Below are positions 26,908 to 35,764 of a DNA stretch of 64,000 nt, piece after piece. The first letter of the stretch is position 1. Every line of letters begins with the position of its first letter. A model generated the notes under the pieces. The model was given only the letters and a program-made list of their open reading frames with translations. It was not told the origin of the DNA and did no database searches. This DNA is from Naasia lichenicola (lineage in GTDB: Bacteria > Actinomycetota > Actinomycetes > Actinomycetales > Microbacteriaceae). A program made the translations under genes and the position numbers. Location of the stretch: NCBI RefSeq assembly GCF_004801885.1, contig NZ_SSSM01000005.1, positions 124,001-188,000 of the forward strand. The letters are read 5' to 3'.

Positions 26908-27450
26908 GTGCCTACGCCTGATCGGACCTCTCGCGATGCGATCGTGCTCGCCGCCCGCGAGCTGCTCGAGACGGACGGGCTGGGTGGGCTCACGATGAAC
27001 GCCGTCGCCCAGGTGGTCGGGGTCCGCGCTCCCTCTCTCTACAAGAGGGTCGACAGCCGTGATCGACTCATCCAGCTCGTCGCCGAAGCGACCCTGACCG
27101 AACTGTCGGTGCTGCTCGACGGCACGTCGGATCTGGCGGAGGCCGCCAGGACCTTCCGCGACTTCGGCCGTCAGCGCCCTGCCGCCTTCCAGCTCGTGAT
27201 GACGCCGGGCCCAGGGACTCCGTCAGCGGGCGCCGAGTTCGGCGCTGCGGCGAGCGCGCCGATCCTTCGGATCGCGGCGCAGCTCGCGGGCGAGCAGCAC
27301 GCGCTCGCGGCCGCCCGGATGTTCACGGCGTGGGTGTCCGGCTTCGTCAGCATGGAGATCAACGGCGGCTTCCAGCTCGGCGGCGATCTCGAAGAGGCCT
27401 GGGAATTCGGCGTGACCGGCATCCGTACGGCGATCACCGCCTCCCGCTGA
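26908..27450 (+). CDS. TetR/AcrR family transcriptional regulator
   Basis: This 180-residue protein has the TetR helix-turn-helix RDAIVLAARELLETDGLGG, LTMNAVAQVVGVRAPSLYKR and RDRLIQLVAEATL. The C-terminal domain with AARMFTAWVSGFVSMEINGG matches the WHG-type ligand domain. GTG 26908 is preferred because TATACT (26896-26901) ends 6 nt before it. An upstream ATG (26878) would place the start inside the operator and add ten residues. It probably represses itself and the divergent MBL gene. Confidence 0.85.
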   Translation: MPTPDRTSRDAIVLAARELLETDGLGGLTMNAVAQVVGVRAPSLYKRVDSRDRLIQLVAEATLTELSVLLDGTSDLAEAARTFRDFGRQRPAAFQLVMTPGPGTPSAGAEFGAAASAPILRIAAQLAGEQHALAAARMFTAWVSGFVSMEINGGFQLGGDLEEAWEFGVTGIRTAITASR

Positions 27451-27537
27451 GCCGACCCGGGCCGCCTGCCGCCTCGCGCGGCTGCGCCCGCGTCTCACCC
27501 GCGCGGATTCCCGGTGTCGCGGGTCCAGAATTGCGGG

Positions 27538-29235
27538 ATGAGCGCCACCACCGAACTCCGCGCAGCCCGCGATCTCCTGCTGACCCACCGCACCGATGTG
27601 GTCGCCGCCACCACCGCGTTCCGTTGGCCGGATGTCGGTCCCGCCTTCAACTGGGCGACGGACTGGTTCGACGTCATCGCGGAGGGCAGCGACCGACTCG
27701 CGCTCTGGATCGTCGACGAGGACGGCACGGACACCAAGGTCACCTTCGATGAGATGCGTCGCCGGTCGGACCAGGTGGCCGCGTGGCTCGCCGAGACAGG
27801 CGTCCGACAGGGCGACCACGTGCTCCTCATGCTCGGCAACCGGGTCGAGCTGTGGGAGTCGATGCTCGCCATCATGAAGCTCGGCGCGGTGATCCTGCCC
27901 ACGACCACGCTGCTGTCCGACGCCGACCTGCAGGACCGCCTCGATCGCGGCGGCGTCCGGCACGTCATCGCCGACGCCGCGGACGCACCCAAGTTCGCCA
28001 GCCTGACGGGAGACTTCAGTCGGATCGTCGTCGGCGGCGCGGTGGCGGGATGGGCGGACTTCGCCGCGGCGAGCGCGGTCCAGGGCGCTCGGCCGCAGGT
28101 CGAGGTCCGCAGCACCGATCCGTGCCTCATCTACTTCACCTCCGGCACCACCAGCAGGCCGAAGATGGTCGTGCACACTCAGGAGTCCTATCCGGTCGGG
28201 CACCTGACGACCATGTACTGGCTCGGCGTGCAGCCCGGCGACGTCCACATGACCATCAGCTCCCCCGGCTGGGCGAAGCATGCGTGGGGCTGCTTCTTCG
28301 GACCGTGGAACGCCGAGGCGACGGTGTTCGTGTTCAACTACGCGCGCTTCGACGCGGCCGCCCTCCGCTCTCGACTCGACGAGGCGGGGGTCAACACCTT
28401 CTGCGCGCCTCCGACCGTGTGGAGGATGCTCATCCAGTCCGACCTCGGATCACGGCCTCGCGGGCTGCGCGAGATCCTCTCGGCGGGCGAGCCGCTCAAC
28501 TCCGAGGTCATCTCGCGGGTGCAGAACGCGTGGGGTCTCGAGATCCGCGACGGCTACGGCCAGACCGAGATGACCGCGATCATCGCCAACCCGCCGGGGA
28601 TCTCCGTGACGCCGGGCTCGATGGGGCGCGCGCTGCCGGGCATCGCGATTGCGCTGGTCGACCCGCTGACCGGGGAGGTCGGCGACACCGGGGAGATCTG
28701 CCTCGACCTCTCCGCTGAGCCGGTCAGCCTGATGGCGGGCTATCTCGGCGATGACGAGCGCACTCAGCTGTCCCGCTCGGGCGGCTACTTCCACACCGGC
28801 GATGTCGCCTCGCGAGGCGGCGACGGCCAGATCACTTTCGTCGGTCGGACGGACGATGTCTTCAAGTCCTCCGGCTACAAGATCTCGCCGTTCGAGGTCG
28901 AGAGCGTGCTCCTGCAGCACCCGGCCGTCGCGGAATCCGCGGTCGTGCCGGCACCGGACGCGAGCAGGCTGAACGTCGTCAAGGCGTACGTCGCGCTCGC
29001 GCCGGGCTGGGAGCCGACCCGCGAGACCGCCGGCGCGATCCTCGCCCACGCCCGTGAGCAGCTGTCGGCGTTCGAGCGCGTGCGTCGGATCGAGTTCTTC
29101 GAGCTGCCCAAGACCATCTCGGGCAAGATCCGCCGTGTGGAGCTGCGCGAGCGCGAGGCCGACGCCTTCGAGACCGGGGAGTCGCTCGAGTCGGAATGGC
29201 GCCTGGAGTCCTTCCCCATCTCGCCGGTCGAGTAG
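27538..29235 (+). CDS. Acyl-CoA synthetase (AMP-forming)
   Basis: This 565-residue adenylate-forming enzyme has the P-loop LIYFTSGTTSRPKMVVHT, SSPGWAKHAWG, the A5 motif DGYGQTEMTA, the A7 TGD in YFHTGDVASR, the hinge GRTDDVFKSSGYKISPFEVE and the catalytic Lys in PKTISGKIRRVELR. It resembles the medium-chain/acetyl-CoA synthetase group and probably activates a small carboxylic acid. CAGAAT ends 6 nt before the ATG. The stop codon lies in GGTCGAGTAG, identical to the core of the repeats just downstream. Confidence 0.9.
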   Translation: MSATTELRAARDLLLTHRTDVVAATTAFRWPDVGPAFNWATDWFDVIAEGSDRLALWIVDEDGTDTKVTFDEMRRRSDQVAAWLAETGVRQGDHVLLMLGNRVELWESMLAIMKLGAVILPTTTLLSDADLQDRLDRGGVRHVIADAADAPKFASLTGDFSRIVVGGAVAGWADFAAASAVQGARPQVEVRSTDPCLIYFTSGTTSRPKMVVHTQESYPVGHLTTMYWLGVQPGDVHMTISSPGWAKHAWGCFFGPWNAEATVFVFNYARFDAAALRSRLDEAGVNTFCAPPTVWRMLIQSDLGSRPRGLREILSAGEPLNSEVISRVQNAWGLEIRDGYGQTEMTAIIANPPGISVTPGSMGRALPGIAIALVDPLTGEVGDTGEICLDLSAEPVSLMAGYLGDDERTQLSRSGGYFHTGDVASRGGDGQITFVGRTDDVFKSSGYKISPFEVESVLLQHPAVAESAVVPAPDASRLNVVKAYVALAPGWEPTRETAGAILAHAREQLSAFERVRRIEFFELPKTISGKIRRVELREREADAFETGESLESEWRLESFPISPVE

Positions 29236-29260
29236 CGCGCCTGGGCCCTTCGCCTATCTC

Positions 29261-29307
29261 GTTGGTCGAGTAGGCCGTTCACGGCCGTACCGAGGCCCTC
29301 GTCCTAC
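29261..29307. repeat. REP-like intergenic repeat, copy 1
   Basis: The copy starts with GTTGGTCGAGTAGG and ends with CCCTCGTCCTAC. Its centre is a hairpin, GGCCGT-TC-ACGGCC. A near-identical copy follows 73 bp downstream and a partial one lies at the window end. Confidence 0.8.
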
Positions 29308-29333
29308 CTGGCCACGAGCCGCTCGCCTCACTC

Positions 29334-29380
29334 GTTGGTCGAGTAGGCCGTTCACGGCCGTATCGAGGCCCTCGTCCTAC
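29334..29380. repeat. REP-like intergenic repeat, copy 2
   Basis: It differs from copy 1 by a single C/T change in the centre-right part. Its last bases (CTA at 29377-29379) provide the stop codon of the minus-strand SDR gene, so the repeat reaches into that gene's 3' end. Confidence 0.8.
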
Positions 29381-30441
29381 TCGCTCAGCAGCCCCTTCGT
29401 CACCATGCTCGTCGCGGCGGCGGCGATCGCCTCGTGCGGGTCGCGGGCACTCCATCCGAGCACCCGTCGCGCCTTCTCGTTGCTCGTCCGCTTGCGGTAG
29501 CCGAGGTCGGGCAGGACCGAACGGAACTGCGGCCTGACACGCGCGGCCACGCGCAGCACGAAGGTCGGCATCGCGCGGGTCGGCACCTTGGCAGCGGCAG
29601 CGGCCCCTACCGCGAAACGGATGGTGGCGCCGATCTCCTTCATCGCCAGCACGGGTCCGTTCGAGAGCAGGAAGCGCTGGCCCGCCGCCTCGGGGACGGT
29701 CATCGCGAGGAGATGCGCGCGGGCCACATCCCGCACGTCGACGACCGGGATGTAGATGTCGGGGAAGACCGGCATGCCGCCGTTCAGCATGGTCTGGACG
29801 ATGTGGTTCGAGCCGGACACGTCGTCTCCCATCACCGGGCCCATCACTGCGACGGGGAGCAGCGAGACGAGCTCCATGTCCGATCCCTCCCCCTCGACGT
29901 AGGTCCAGGCGGCGCGCTCGGAGAGGGTCTTGCTCTTGCCGTACGCGTCGACGCCGGGTCCGTCGAGTACGGTCCAGTCCGCCTCCGTGAATATGTGGTC
30001 GTCGTGCGGATGACCCCAGCTGACGGCATGGAACGCGGAGGTGAGCACGACCCGCTTCACCCCGGCATCGCGGGCCGCGCGCAGCACGCGCAGCGTCCCC
30101 TCCCGAGCAGGGACGATGACGTCGTCCTCGTCCTCGACATGGCCGGGCATCACGGGGGATGCGACATGGAGCACCACGTCGATGTAGGCGACCGCCTCGG
30201 CCCACCCCGCGTCGCTCAGCAGATCCGCGGCGACGAAGCCGAGGCGTCCGCCGTCGACCATGCCGGCATCGGCGAGGACGGCCCGCACAGAGGCCTCCTT
30301 GGCCAGGGACCGAAGGGTGCTGCGCACGGAGTGGCCCTGCTCGAGCAGCTGCAGGATGCAGTGACCGGCGATGAAGCCGGAGCCTCCGGTGACGAGCACG
30401 TTCAGTGGTGTGGGCTGAGGAGTTGACGACACTGAGGTCAT
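29377..30441 (-). CDS. NAD(P)-dependent epimerase/dehydratase (extended SDR)
   Basis: This 354-residue protein begins its Rossmann fold at VLVTGGSGFIAGHCILQLL. The Tyr-Lys catalytic pair is in DAYGKSKTLSE, with VLTSAFHAVSWG upstream as the Ser region. The arrangement resembles dihydroflavonol/aldehyde reductase-type SDRs. It is divergent from the MmyB-type regulator gene 146 bp away, a frequent pairing for SDRs controlled by such regulators. AAGGGA precedes the ATG. The C-terminal end is set by a REP-like repeat. Confidence 0.86.
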   Translation of the reverse strand: MTSVSSTPQPTPLNVLVTGGSGFIAGHCILQLLEQGHSVRSTLRSLAKEASVRAVLADAGMVDGGRLGFVAADLLSDAGWAEAVAYIDVVLHVASPVMPGHVEDEDDVIVPAREGTLRVLRAARDAGVKRVVLTSAFHAVSWGHPHDDHIFTEADWTVLDGPGVDAYGKSKTLSERAAWTYVEGEGSDMELVSLLPVAVMGPVMGDDVSGSNHIVQTMLNGGMPVFPDIYIPVVDVRDVARAHLLAMTVPEAAGQRFLLSNGPVLAMKEIGATIRFAVGAAAAAKVPTRAMPTFVLRVAARVRPQFRSVLPDLGYRKRTSNEKARRVLGWSARDPHEAIAAAATSMVTKGLLSE

Positions 30442-30587
30442 GGGTATGGCGTCCCTTCGGAGGAAGTCTGCGGCTCGATGGAGCCGCGACCCACCCTCTC
30501 CCCGACGGAGCGCAGCGGCCAGTGCCCCCTCGACACTGGTAGCGGCGGGGACAGGCGCGGCCGAGCTGTCCGGATTAGCGTGACGCC

Positions 30588-31445
30588 ATGGCCGACGAGA
30601 CGAATCTGCTCAGCGAGTTCCTCCGCGCCCGCCGCGAACTGATCACTCCCGAGCAGGCCGGGATCCCCGTGCTCGGGGTCCGGCGGGTGCCCGGCCTGCG
30701 TCGGGAGGAGGTCGCGATGCTGTCGGGCATCAGCGCCGAGTACTACCTCCGGCTCGAGCAGGGCCGCGACCGCAATCCGTCGCTTCAGGTCCTCGAGTCC
30801 ATCGCTCGTGTCCTGCAGCTGGATGAGCACACCACCGACTATCTGCTCGGCCTCGGCGGGGAGCGCCCTCGACGGCCCCGTCGCGGCCGCAGGGAGATCG
30901 TCCCCGTGGGCCTCGCGAAGCTGGTCGCGTCCCTCCCGTACCCCGCCTTCGTGGAGGGCAAGTACCTCGATGTGCTGGCAGCCAATCCGCTCGCGGCGGC
31001 GATCTCACCGCGCCTCGCCTCAGGCCGCAACCGGCTGCGCGACGTGTTCCTCGACGCCGCCGAGCGCGACCTGTTCCCGGACTGGGAGCTGGCGACGATG
31101 GGACTCGTCGCCGGGTTCCGCAAATCGGTGGGCACCGACATCGATGATCCGCGACTGATCGAGCTCGTTGGGGAGCTCTCTCTCGCCAGCCCGCGGTTCC
31201 GCGAGCTGTGGGCGCGCCACGATGTCGGGCCGCGCCGCGGGGTGCTGATGCGTTTCGAGCATCCTCAGGTCGGCGAGCTGGTGCTCAACCGCGAGAAGCT
31301 CCTGGTAAGCGAGACCGACGGCATCATGCTGGTGATCTATCACCCCGATGCGGGCTCGAGCACGGCCGAGAAGCTGGCCATGCTCGGATCTGCGATCGCC
31401 CCGCCGGCGGCGACCCGCAGCGTCGACGAGGACGCGCGCCACTAG
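30588..31445 (+). CDS. Helix-turn-helix regulator with MmyB-like ligand domain
   Basis: This is a 285-residue protein. The N-terminal XRE helix-turn-helix reads FLRARRELITPEQAG, RRVPGLRREEVAMLSGISAE and YYLRLEQGRDRNPS. The C-terminal MmyB-like domain includes YPAFVEGKYLDVLAANPLA, LASPRFRELWARHDV and RFEHPQVGELVLNREKL, and may bind a fatty acid-like ligand. TAGCGT ends exactly 6 nt before the ATG (leaderless pattern). It probably controls the divergent SDR gene. Confidence 0.9.
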   Translation: MADETNLLSEFLRARRELITPEQAGIPVLGVRRVPGLRREEVAMLSGISAEYYLRLEQGRDRNPSLQVLESIARVLQLDEHTTDYLLGLGGERPRRPRRGRREIVPVGLAKLVASLPYPAFVEGKYLDVLAANPLAAAISPRLASGRNRLRDVFLDAAERDLFPDWELATMGLVAGFRKSVGTDIDDPRLIELVGELSLASPRFRELWARHDVGPRRGVLMRFEHPQVGELVLNREKLLVSETDGIMLVIYHPDAGSSTAEKLAMLGSAIAPPAATRSVDEDARH

Positions 31446-31474
31446 CGAGTGCTCGAGCTGAAGGTGGCCGAGCG

Positions 31475-32923
31475 TCAGGCGACGGTGACGATGACCCGGG
31501 CGTAGGCGGCCAGCGGTACCGCGGCGGAGTCCGTCACGCGCAGGAGGAGGTGGATGGTCTGTCCACTCTCGGCGCCGATCGGAACGGCGAAGGACACTAC
31601 CGGACCATCGCTGCCGTCCAGCTGCACGGCCTCCGGGCAGGAACCCGCCTCTAGGTACTGCCACCACTCGTAGGCGAGCGCATCACCATCCGGATCCGTC
31701 GCCTCCGCCGCCAGCTCCACCGCCGCACCCGCGGCCGCCGTGAGATCGAGGCCCGGGCTCACCTGCACCACGGGATGGTGGTTCGCGTCCTCGTATCGCG
31801 GGGTGACGGACCACTGCATTCGGGTGACGAAGTCGCGCTGCGCATCGGCGAACCAGCGCATGGAGGAGTACTCGTCGGGCGTCGATCCGTCCGGTGCCGC
31901 ATCGACCGAGCCGACGACCTGCCAGGTGTCCGGCCCGTCGGCGGTGCGCGTCGCGCGTCCCGCCCAACCGCCGAAGCTCGGGTGCTCCGAGCCCCGCAGC
32001 CCGTTCGGGAGGACATTGAGCATCGTGAGGGTGTCGCCCTCCGAGATCCATTCGCCCTTCGGCTGAGGATCCATCCACGCCATGTAGCCCTGCGCGGCGA
32101 GCTCGTCCCTCGACTTGCCCGACTCGTGGAAGAAATCGGTGACGTCGCCCGGCACCATCTGGATGCCGTCGCCCCAGACCCGGTAGAGGGCGCCGAGAGG
32201 GCCGACGGTGATGACGTTCTGCCGCGTCCACTCGGCGCCGATCAGCTCACGATCCTCGGGCAGGAGCACGCGACGGATCATGTAGCCCCAGCCCATCCCC
32301 ATGGCCTCGGTGACGCGGATGCCGGGCCAGTTGGGGCGGATGTACGCATCATAGGTGTCGTCCTGCGACGCGAACTTCGTGATGATCGCCTTGCGACTGA
32401 CCTCGGCCTTGATCGCGGTCCAGTCGATCGAGTCGGCGAAGCGCTCCTCGATCGTGAGCAGGGCACGAGCGACCGTGCTCGTGCCTGCCCAGACCTGGAT
32501 GTGGATCGGCTCGGGATCGTCGTCGAGCAGGGCGGCCGCGATCAGCTGCGATCCCGGCGACTCCGTGGACATGTCACCCTCGAAGTCGACGTTGCCCGTC
32601 CGGACGATCGAGCGCAGCTCCGCCCCGGTCGGATAGCGCGGGTCATGCACGGCGAGGGTGGGCTGGACCCTCTCGTAGGCGTCGACGGCGTCGTCGATGA
32701 ACCGCTCACCCGGCTTCCAGCGGAAGGAGGTCTGGGGCTCGGAGTACTCGCGGTCCGCATGGAAGAACGTCGTGCCCGCCTCGTCGCCCTTCCAGTGGAA
32801 CCGGCTGCTCGCGTAGACGAGGCCCTCGATCCGCAGCTCGTTGCTGTGCAGCAGAAGGCGGATCATCGAGTTCAGATCGTCGAGCTCGGGATCGGCCGTG
32901 ACGATGGTGCGCGGGCGGTGCAT
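31475..32923 (-). CDS. DUF1593 (nucleoside-hydrolase-like) protein
   Basis: This is a 482-residue protein. The N-terminal domain starts RTIVTADPELDDLNSMIRLLLHSNE, close to the DxDxxD calcium site of nucleoside hydrolases but typical of DUF1593 proteins. WAGTSTVARALLTI and NWPGIRVTEAMGMGWGYMIRR follow. Residues about 385-482 form a cadherin/Ig-like domain with ATDPDGDALAYEWWQY. Homologues are found near polysaccharide-degradation genes. No clear signal peptide is seen at this start. It shares its direction with the MFS gene upstream. Confidence 0.82.
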   Translation of the reverse strand: MHRPRTIVTADPELDDLNSMIRLLLHSNELRIEGLVYASSRFHWKGDEAGTTFFHADREYSEPQTSFRWKPGERFIDDAVDAYERVQPTLAVHDPRYPTGAELRSIVRTGNVDFEGDMSTESPGSQLIAAALLDDDPEPIHIQVWAGTSTVARALLTIEERFADSIDWTAIKAEVSRKAIITKFASQDDTYDAYIRPNWPGIRVTEAMGMGWGYMIRRVLLPEDRELIGAEWTRQNVITVGPLGALYRVWGDGIQMVPGDVTDFFHESGKSRDELAAQGYMAWMDPQPKGEWISEGDTLTMLNVLPNGLRGSEHPSFGGWAGRATRTADGPDTWQVVGSVDAAPDGSTPDEYSSMRWFADAQRDFVTRMQWSVTPRYEDANHHPVVQVSPGLDLTAAAGAAVELAAEATDPDGDALAYEWWQYLEAGSCPEAVQLDGSDGPVVSFAVPIGAESGQTIHLLLRVTDSAAVPLAAYARVIVTVA

Positions 32924-33018
32924 AGTGGCAGACGTTATTCGACCGCTGACGGCGCCGCAAGCAATTTTGCAGATCTACTTAGGCATGAATATCCATGCAG
33001 GCGAGCGCCCGTGGTCCA

Positions 33019-34464
33019 TCACGCCGACGGGGCCACCGCGGTTTCGGCTCCGCGCTGGTAGCCCTGCGAGAGGATGCGATACGCGGGCGTCCGGAACGCC
33101 GCGACCGCGATGATGATCATCGCGATGCCGGCGAAGAAGAACACCAGCGCGATGCCCCGCGCCTCGCCGTCGCCGAGCAGCCAGCCCCAGAGCTCTCGCC
33201 CCTCCGGCGAGCGGAGCAGCGGGATGATCCCGAACTGGGCGATCGGGGCGATGAGGAAGGCGGTGATGGGCGCGGCCGCCGCCTCGAAGGCCTGGGCGAA
33301 TCCGAACACCCGTCCCTGCCGTTCGTAGGGCACGACCTTCTGGATGACCGTCTGCTCGGCAGCCTCCACGGCGGGGATCGTCACCAGGTACAGGAAGATG
33401 CCGACCGCGTAGAGCCACCACCACTCCCGGATGGTGAAGAGGCTGCCGAGGGCGCCCATCACGACCACGAGCAGCAGCATCGTGCGGATCGGATTGCGTC
33501 CCAGGCCGAACTTGGCGATCAGCAGCCCGCCGACGATGAACCCGATGGAGGCGACGCCGAAGACGACGCCCCAGAGCTCGACGGGGAACAGAGTCAGCCC
33601 GTACGGGTCCATCAGCGCCATGTAGACGCCGCCGATGAGGTTGTTGAAGGTCGAGAAGATGATGAGCGCGAACAGTCCGGGCACGGCGCTGACGGCTGCG
33701 ATGCTGCCGCGCAGGTCGAAGGTGCGCTGAGGGTCCCCGGCGATCGCGACCCGCTTCTCTTCGGGGATCCGCACGAAGGCGAGGTGCAGGAAGGTCAGCC
33801 CCGTGAGCACGAGCGCGATGAGCAGCGTGCCGCCCATGCCGACGAAGCCGATGGCCAGCCCCGAGAACACGCTGGTGACGATGAAGGCGACGCCCTGCAC
33901 CGTGCCGACCAGCCCGTTGGCGTTGGCGTGCCGCTCCTCGGGCACGAGCAGCGTGACGGTGGTGGAGAGGGCGATGTTGCGGAGGTTCTCGACGACCGAC
34001 CCGAGCAGGATGACGGCTGCGAAGAACCAGAACCACGGCTTGCCGAGGCTCGACAGCTCGCCGTCGGGTGCCGCGAGATAGATGCCGCCGGCAATCAGGA
34101 AGGCGACGAGCGTGACGACGCTCGAAAGCACCATCACGCGATGCTTGCGGTGCCTGTCGACGATGGAGCCGAACAGGATGCCGAAGAACGCGATGAAGAG
34201 CATGTAGGTGCCGCCGATGACTCCGGTGGCGAGGACGGACCGGGTCTCGAGGTAGGCCCAGAAGGTGAGCCCGAACCAGAGGAAGCTGGTGGTGAGGTTG
34301 GCGACCGCGGTGTTGATGAGGACCTGCATGAACGCGTGGAAGTTGCTCCGCGCGAGCTCCGGATCAATGGACCCGCCCGGAGCATCCGAACCGGATGTCG
34401 GCGCCGCGGCATCGGCCCCAGCCCGATCAGCCGGAGCTCCCGCCCTCTGGGCTTCAGCGCTCAT
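33019..34464 (-). CDS. MFS transporter
   Basis: This is a 481-residue protein with a 35-residue Ala/Pro/Gly-rich cytoplasmic N-tail and 12 membrane segments. The loop 2-3 motif reads GSIVDRHRKHRVMVLSS and helix 5 contains PEERHANANGLVGTVQG, as in macrolide/enterobactin-exporter-like carriers. TAGCCT ends exactly 6 nt before the ATG. The DUF1593 gene follows after 95 bp. Confidence 0.85.
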   Translation of the reverse strand: MSAEAQRAGAPADRAGADAAAPTSGSDAPGGSIDPELARSNFHAFMQVLINTAVANLTTSFLWFGLTFWAYLETRSVLATGVIGGTYMLFIAFFGILFGSIVDRHRKHRVMVLSSVVTLVAFLIAGGIYLAAPDGELSSLGKPWFWFFAAVILLGSVVENLRNIALSTTVTLLVPEERHANANGLVGTVQGVAFIVTSVFSGLAIGFVGMGGTLLIALVLTGLTFLHLAFVRIPEEKRVAIAGDPQRTFDLRGSIAAVSAVPGLFALIIFSTFNNLIGGVYMALMDPYGLTLFPVELWGVVFGVASIGFIVGGLLIAKFGLGRNPIRTMLLLVVVMGALGSLFTIREWWWLYAVGIFLYLVTIPAVEAAEQTVIQKVVPYERQGRVFGFAQAFEAAAAPITAFLIAPIAQFGIIPLLRSPEGRELWGWLLGDGEARGIALVFFFAGIAMIIIAVAAFRTPAYRILSQGYQRGAETAVAPSA

Positions 34465-34726
34465 GGTTCGAGGCTACCCAGAGCCCCCGACGGAGCAGAA
34501 GGACGTCTTCGATGCATGCGGATGGAGCGCCATGGTCCCGTCGAGCTCGGACACGCCGAGTTCGACTCGCCCGCTGTGGCGACGAGCGCGGCGAAGACCT
34601 ACCGGCCCCGTTCACCCGATCGCAACCGCGCCGCCCGTTTGCCCGTCGGGCTGACGGGACGCGGGTGGCGATTGATCTCGGCGTGGTATAGCGGCCACAC
34701 CTCTGTCTGCGCCGTAGAGTCGCGGC

Positions 34727-35764
34727 GTGAAACGCCCTTTGCGACTCCTGCTCCTGCGCCCGATCGCTTCGGGGGTGGGTATCGGCATAGCCGCTGCCGT
34801 CCTGGGCCTTGGTGCCATCGGAACCGCTTCGGCTGATCCCGAGGTGACGTGGCAGAGTCCGAGCGTCTCCATCGAGTACGGCGATCCCTGGAGCGTTCAG
34901 CTGTTCACGCCGTGGACGGGATACTCGACCAGGACCGTCGTCATCGACGACCAAGACGGCGAGGAGGTGGCTCGCATCACCCCACCGCAGAGCTACAACA
35001 CCTACGTCGGCATGAACTGGTACTTCGGATCGCAGGATTTCCCCGAGCTGGCTGCCGGCGAGTACACGATAACCGGAACCTTCGAGGGCGATGGCCTCCC
35101 CGGTGGGACGAGCGCGCCGCTGCCCATAGTGGTATCCCCTGCACCGGTGTCTGCGCGTCTTGAGGTCGAAGCCGATCCAGCAGCTCCGCGGAATGCGGTT
35201 CTCACCGTTCAGCTTGCGGGGAAGTTCGCCGACCGCAACTCGTACGACGAAGAGTACGGCTACGTGTCGCCGCGCCTCCCGATCGCGGGGACGTGGAAGG
35301 TCGATGTGGCCGACTCCACCGGCGAGACCATTTTCTCCGATGAGCTCCCCCAGGCCTCCGGCGATCTCGCAGTCGCCACGATGTACTGGGCGAATGTGCC
35401 CACCGGTCAGACCTTCACGGGTTCGGCGACCTTCACGCCTGCCGCGGACTCCGGCGACTACGCCATCGCCGACGCGCTGGGGGTCTCGTACACTCCGCCT
35501 CCGGTCCAGTCGACAGGAACCACCGGCACGGCCCCAGCTGCCCCGGTCGAGACAGAGGGCGACGATGCTGCAGGAGCACCGCTGTCGGTTCCTCTGTGGT
35601 CCGTAGTGGGCGCGGCAGTCGTCTCGCTGATCGCCCTCATCGCGAGCGCCATCAGCGCCTTCCTGCTGGTCCGGCGCCGTCGGAGAGCCGCTGTTGCTGA
35701 CACCGCCCTATCCGACCGCACGTCGGATGCCGTCGCCCCGATCGAGGAGACCAGCCATGTCTGA
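34727..35764 (+). CDS. Secreted, membrane-anchored Ig-like protein
   Basis: This 345-residue protein has a signal peptide ending around GTASADPE, two beta-rich Ig-like repeats of about 100 residues (each closing with a GEYTITGTFEG or TFTGSATFTP strand), a Thr/Pro/Ala/Glu-rich stalk and a C-terminal helix (VPLWSVVGAAVVSLIALI) with an RRRRR stop-transfer. It is displayed outside the cell on a membrane anchor. GTG 34727 has TAGAGT ending 6 nt upstream. The following gene overlaps it by 8 bp and encodes a similar protein. The function is unknown. Confidence 0.8.
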   Translation: MKRPLRLLLLRPIASGVGIGIAAAVLGLGAIGTASADPEVTWQSPSVSIEYGDPWSVQLFTPWTGYSTRTVVIDDQDGEEVARITPPQSYNTYVGMNWYFGSQDFPELAAGEYTITGTFEGDGLPGGTSAPLPIVVSPAPVSARLEVEADPAAPRNAVLTVQLAGKFADRNSYDEEYGYVSPRLPIAGTWKVDVADSTGETIFSDELPQASGDLAVATMYWANVPTGQTFTGSATFTPAADSGDYAIADALGVSYTPPPVQSTGTTGTAPAAPVETEGDDAAGAPLSVPLWSVVGAAVVSLIALIASAISAFLLVRRRRRAAVADTALSDRTSDAVAPIEETSHV

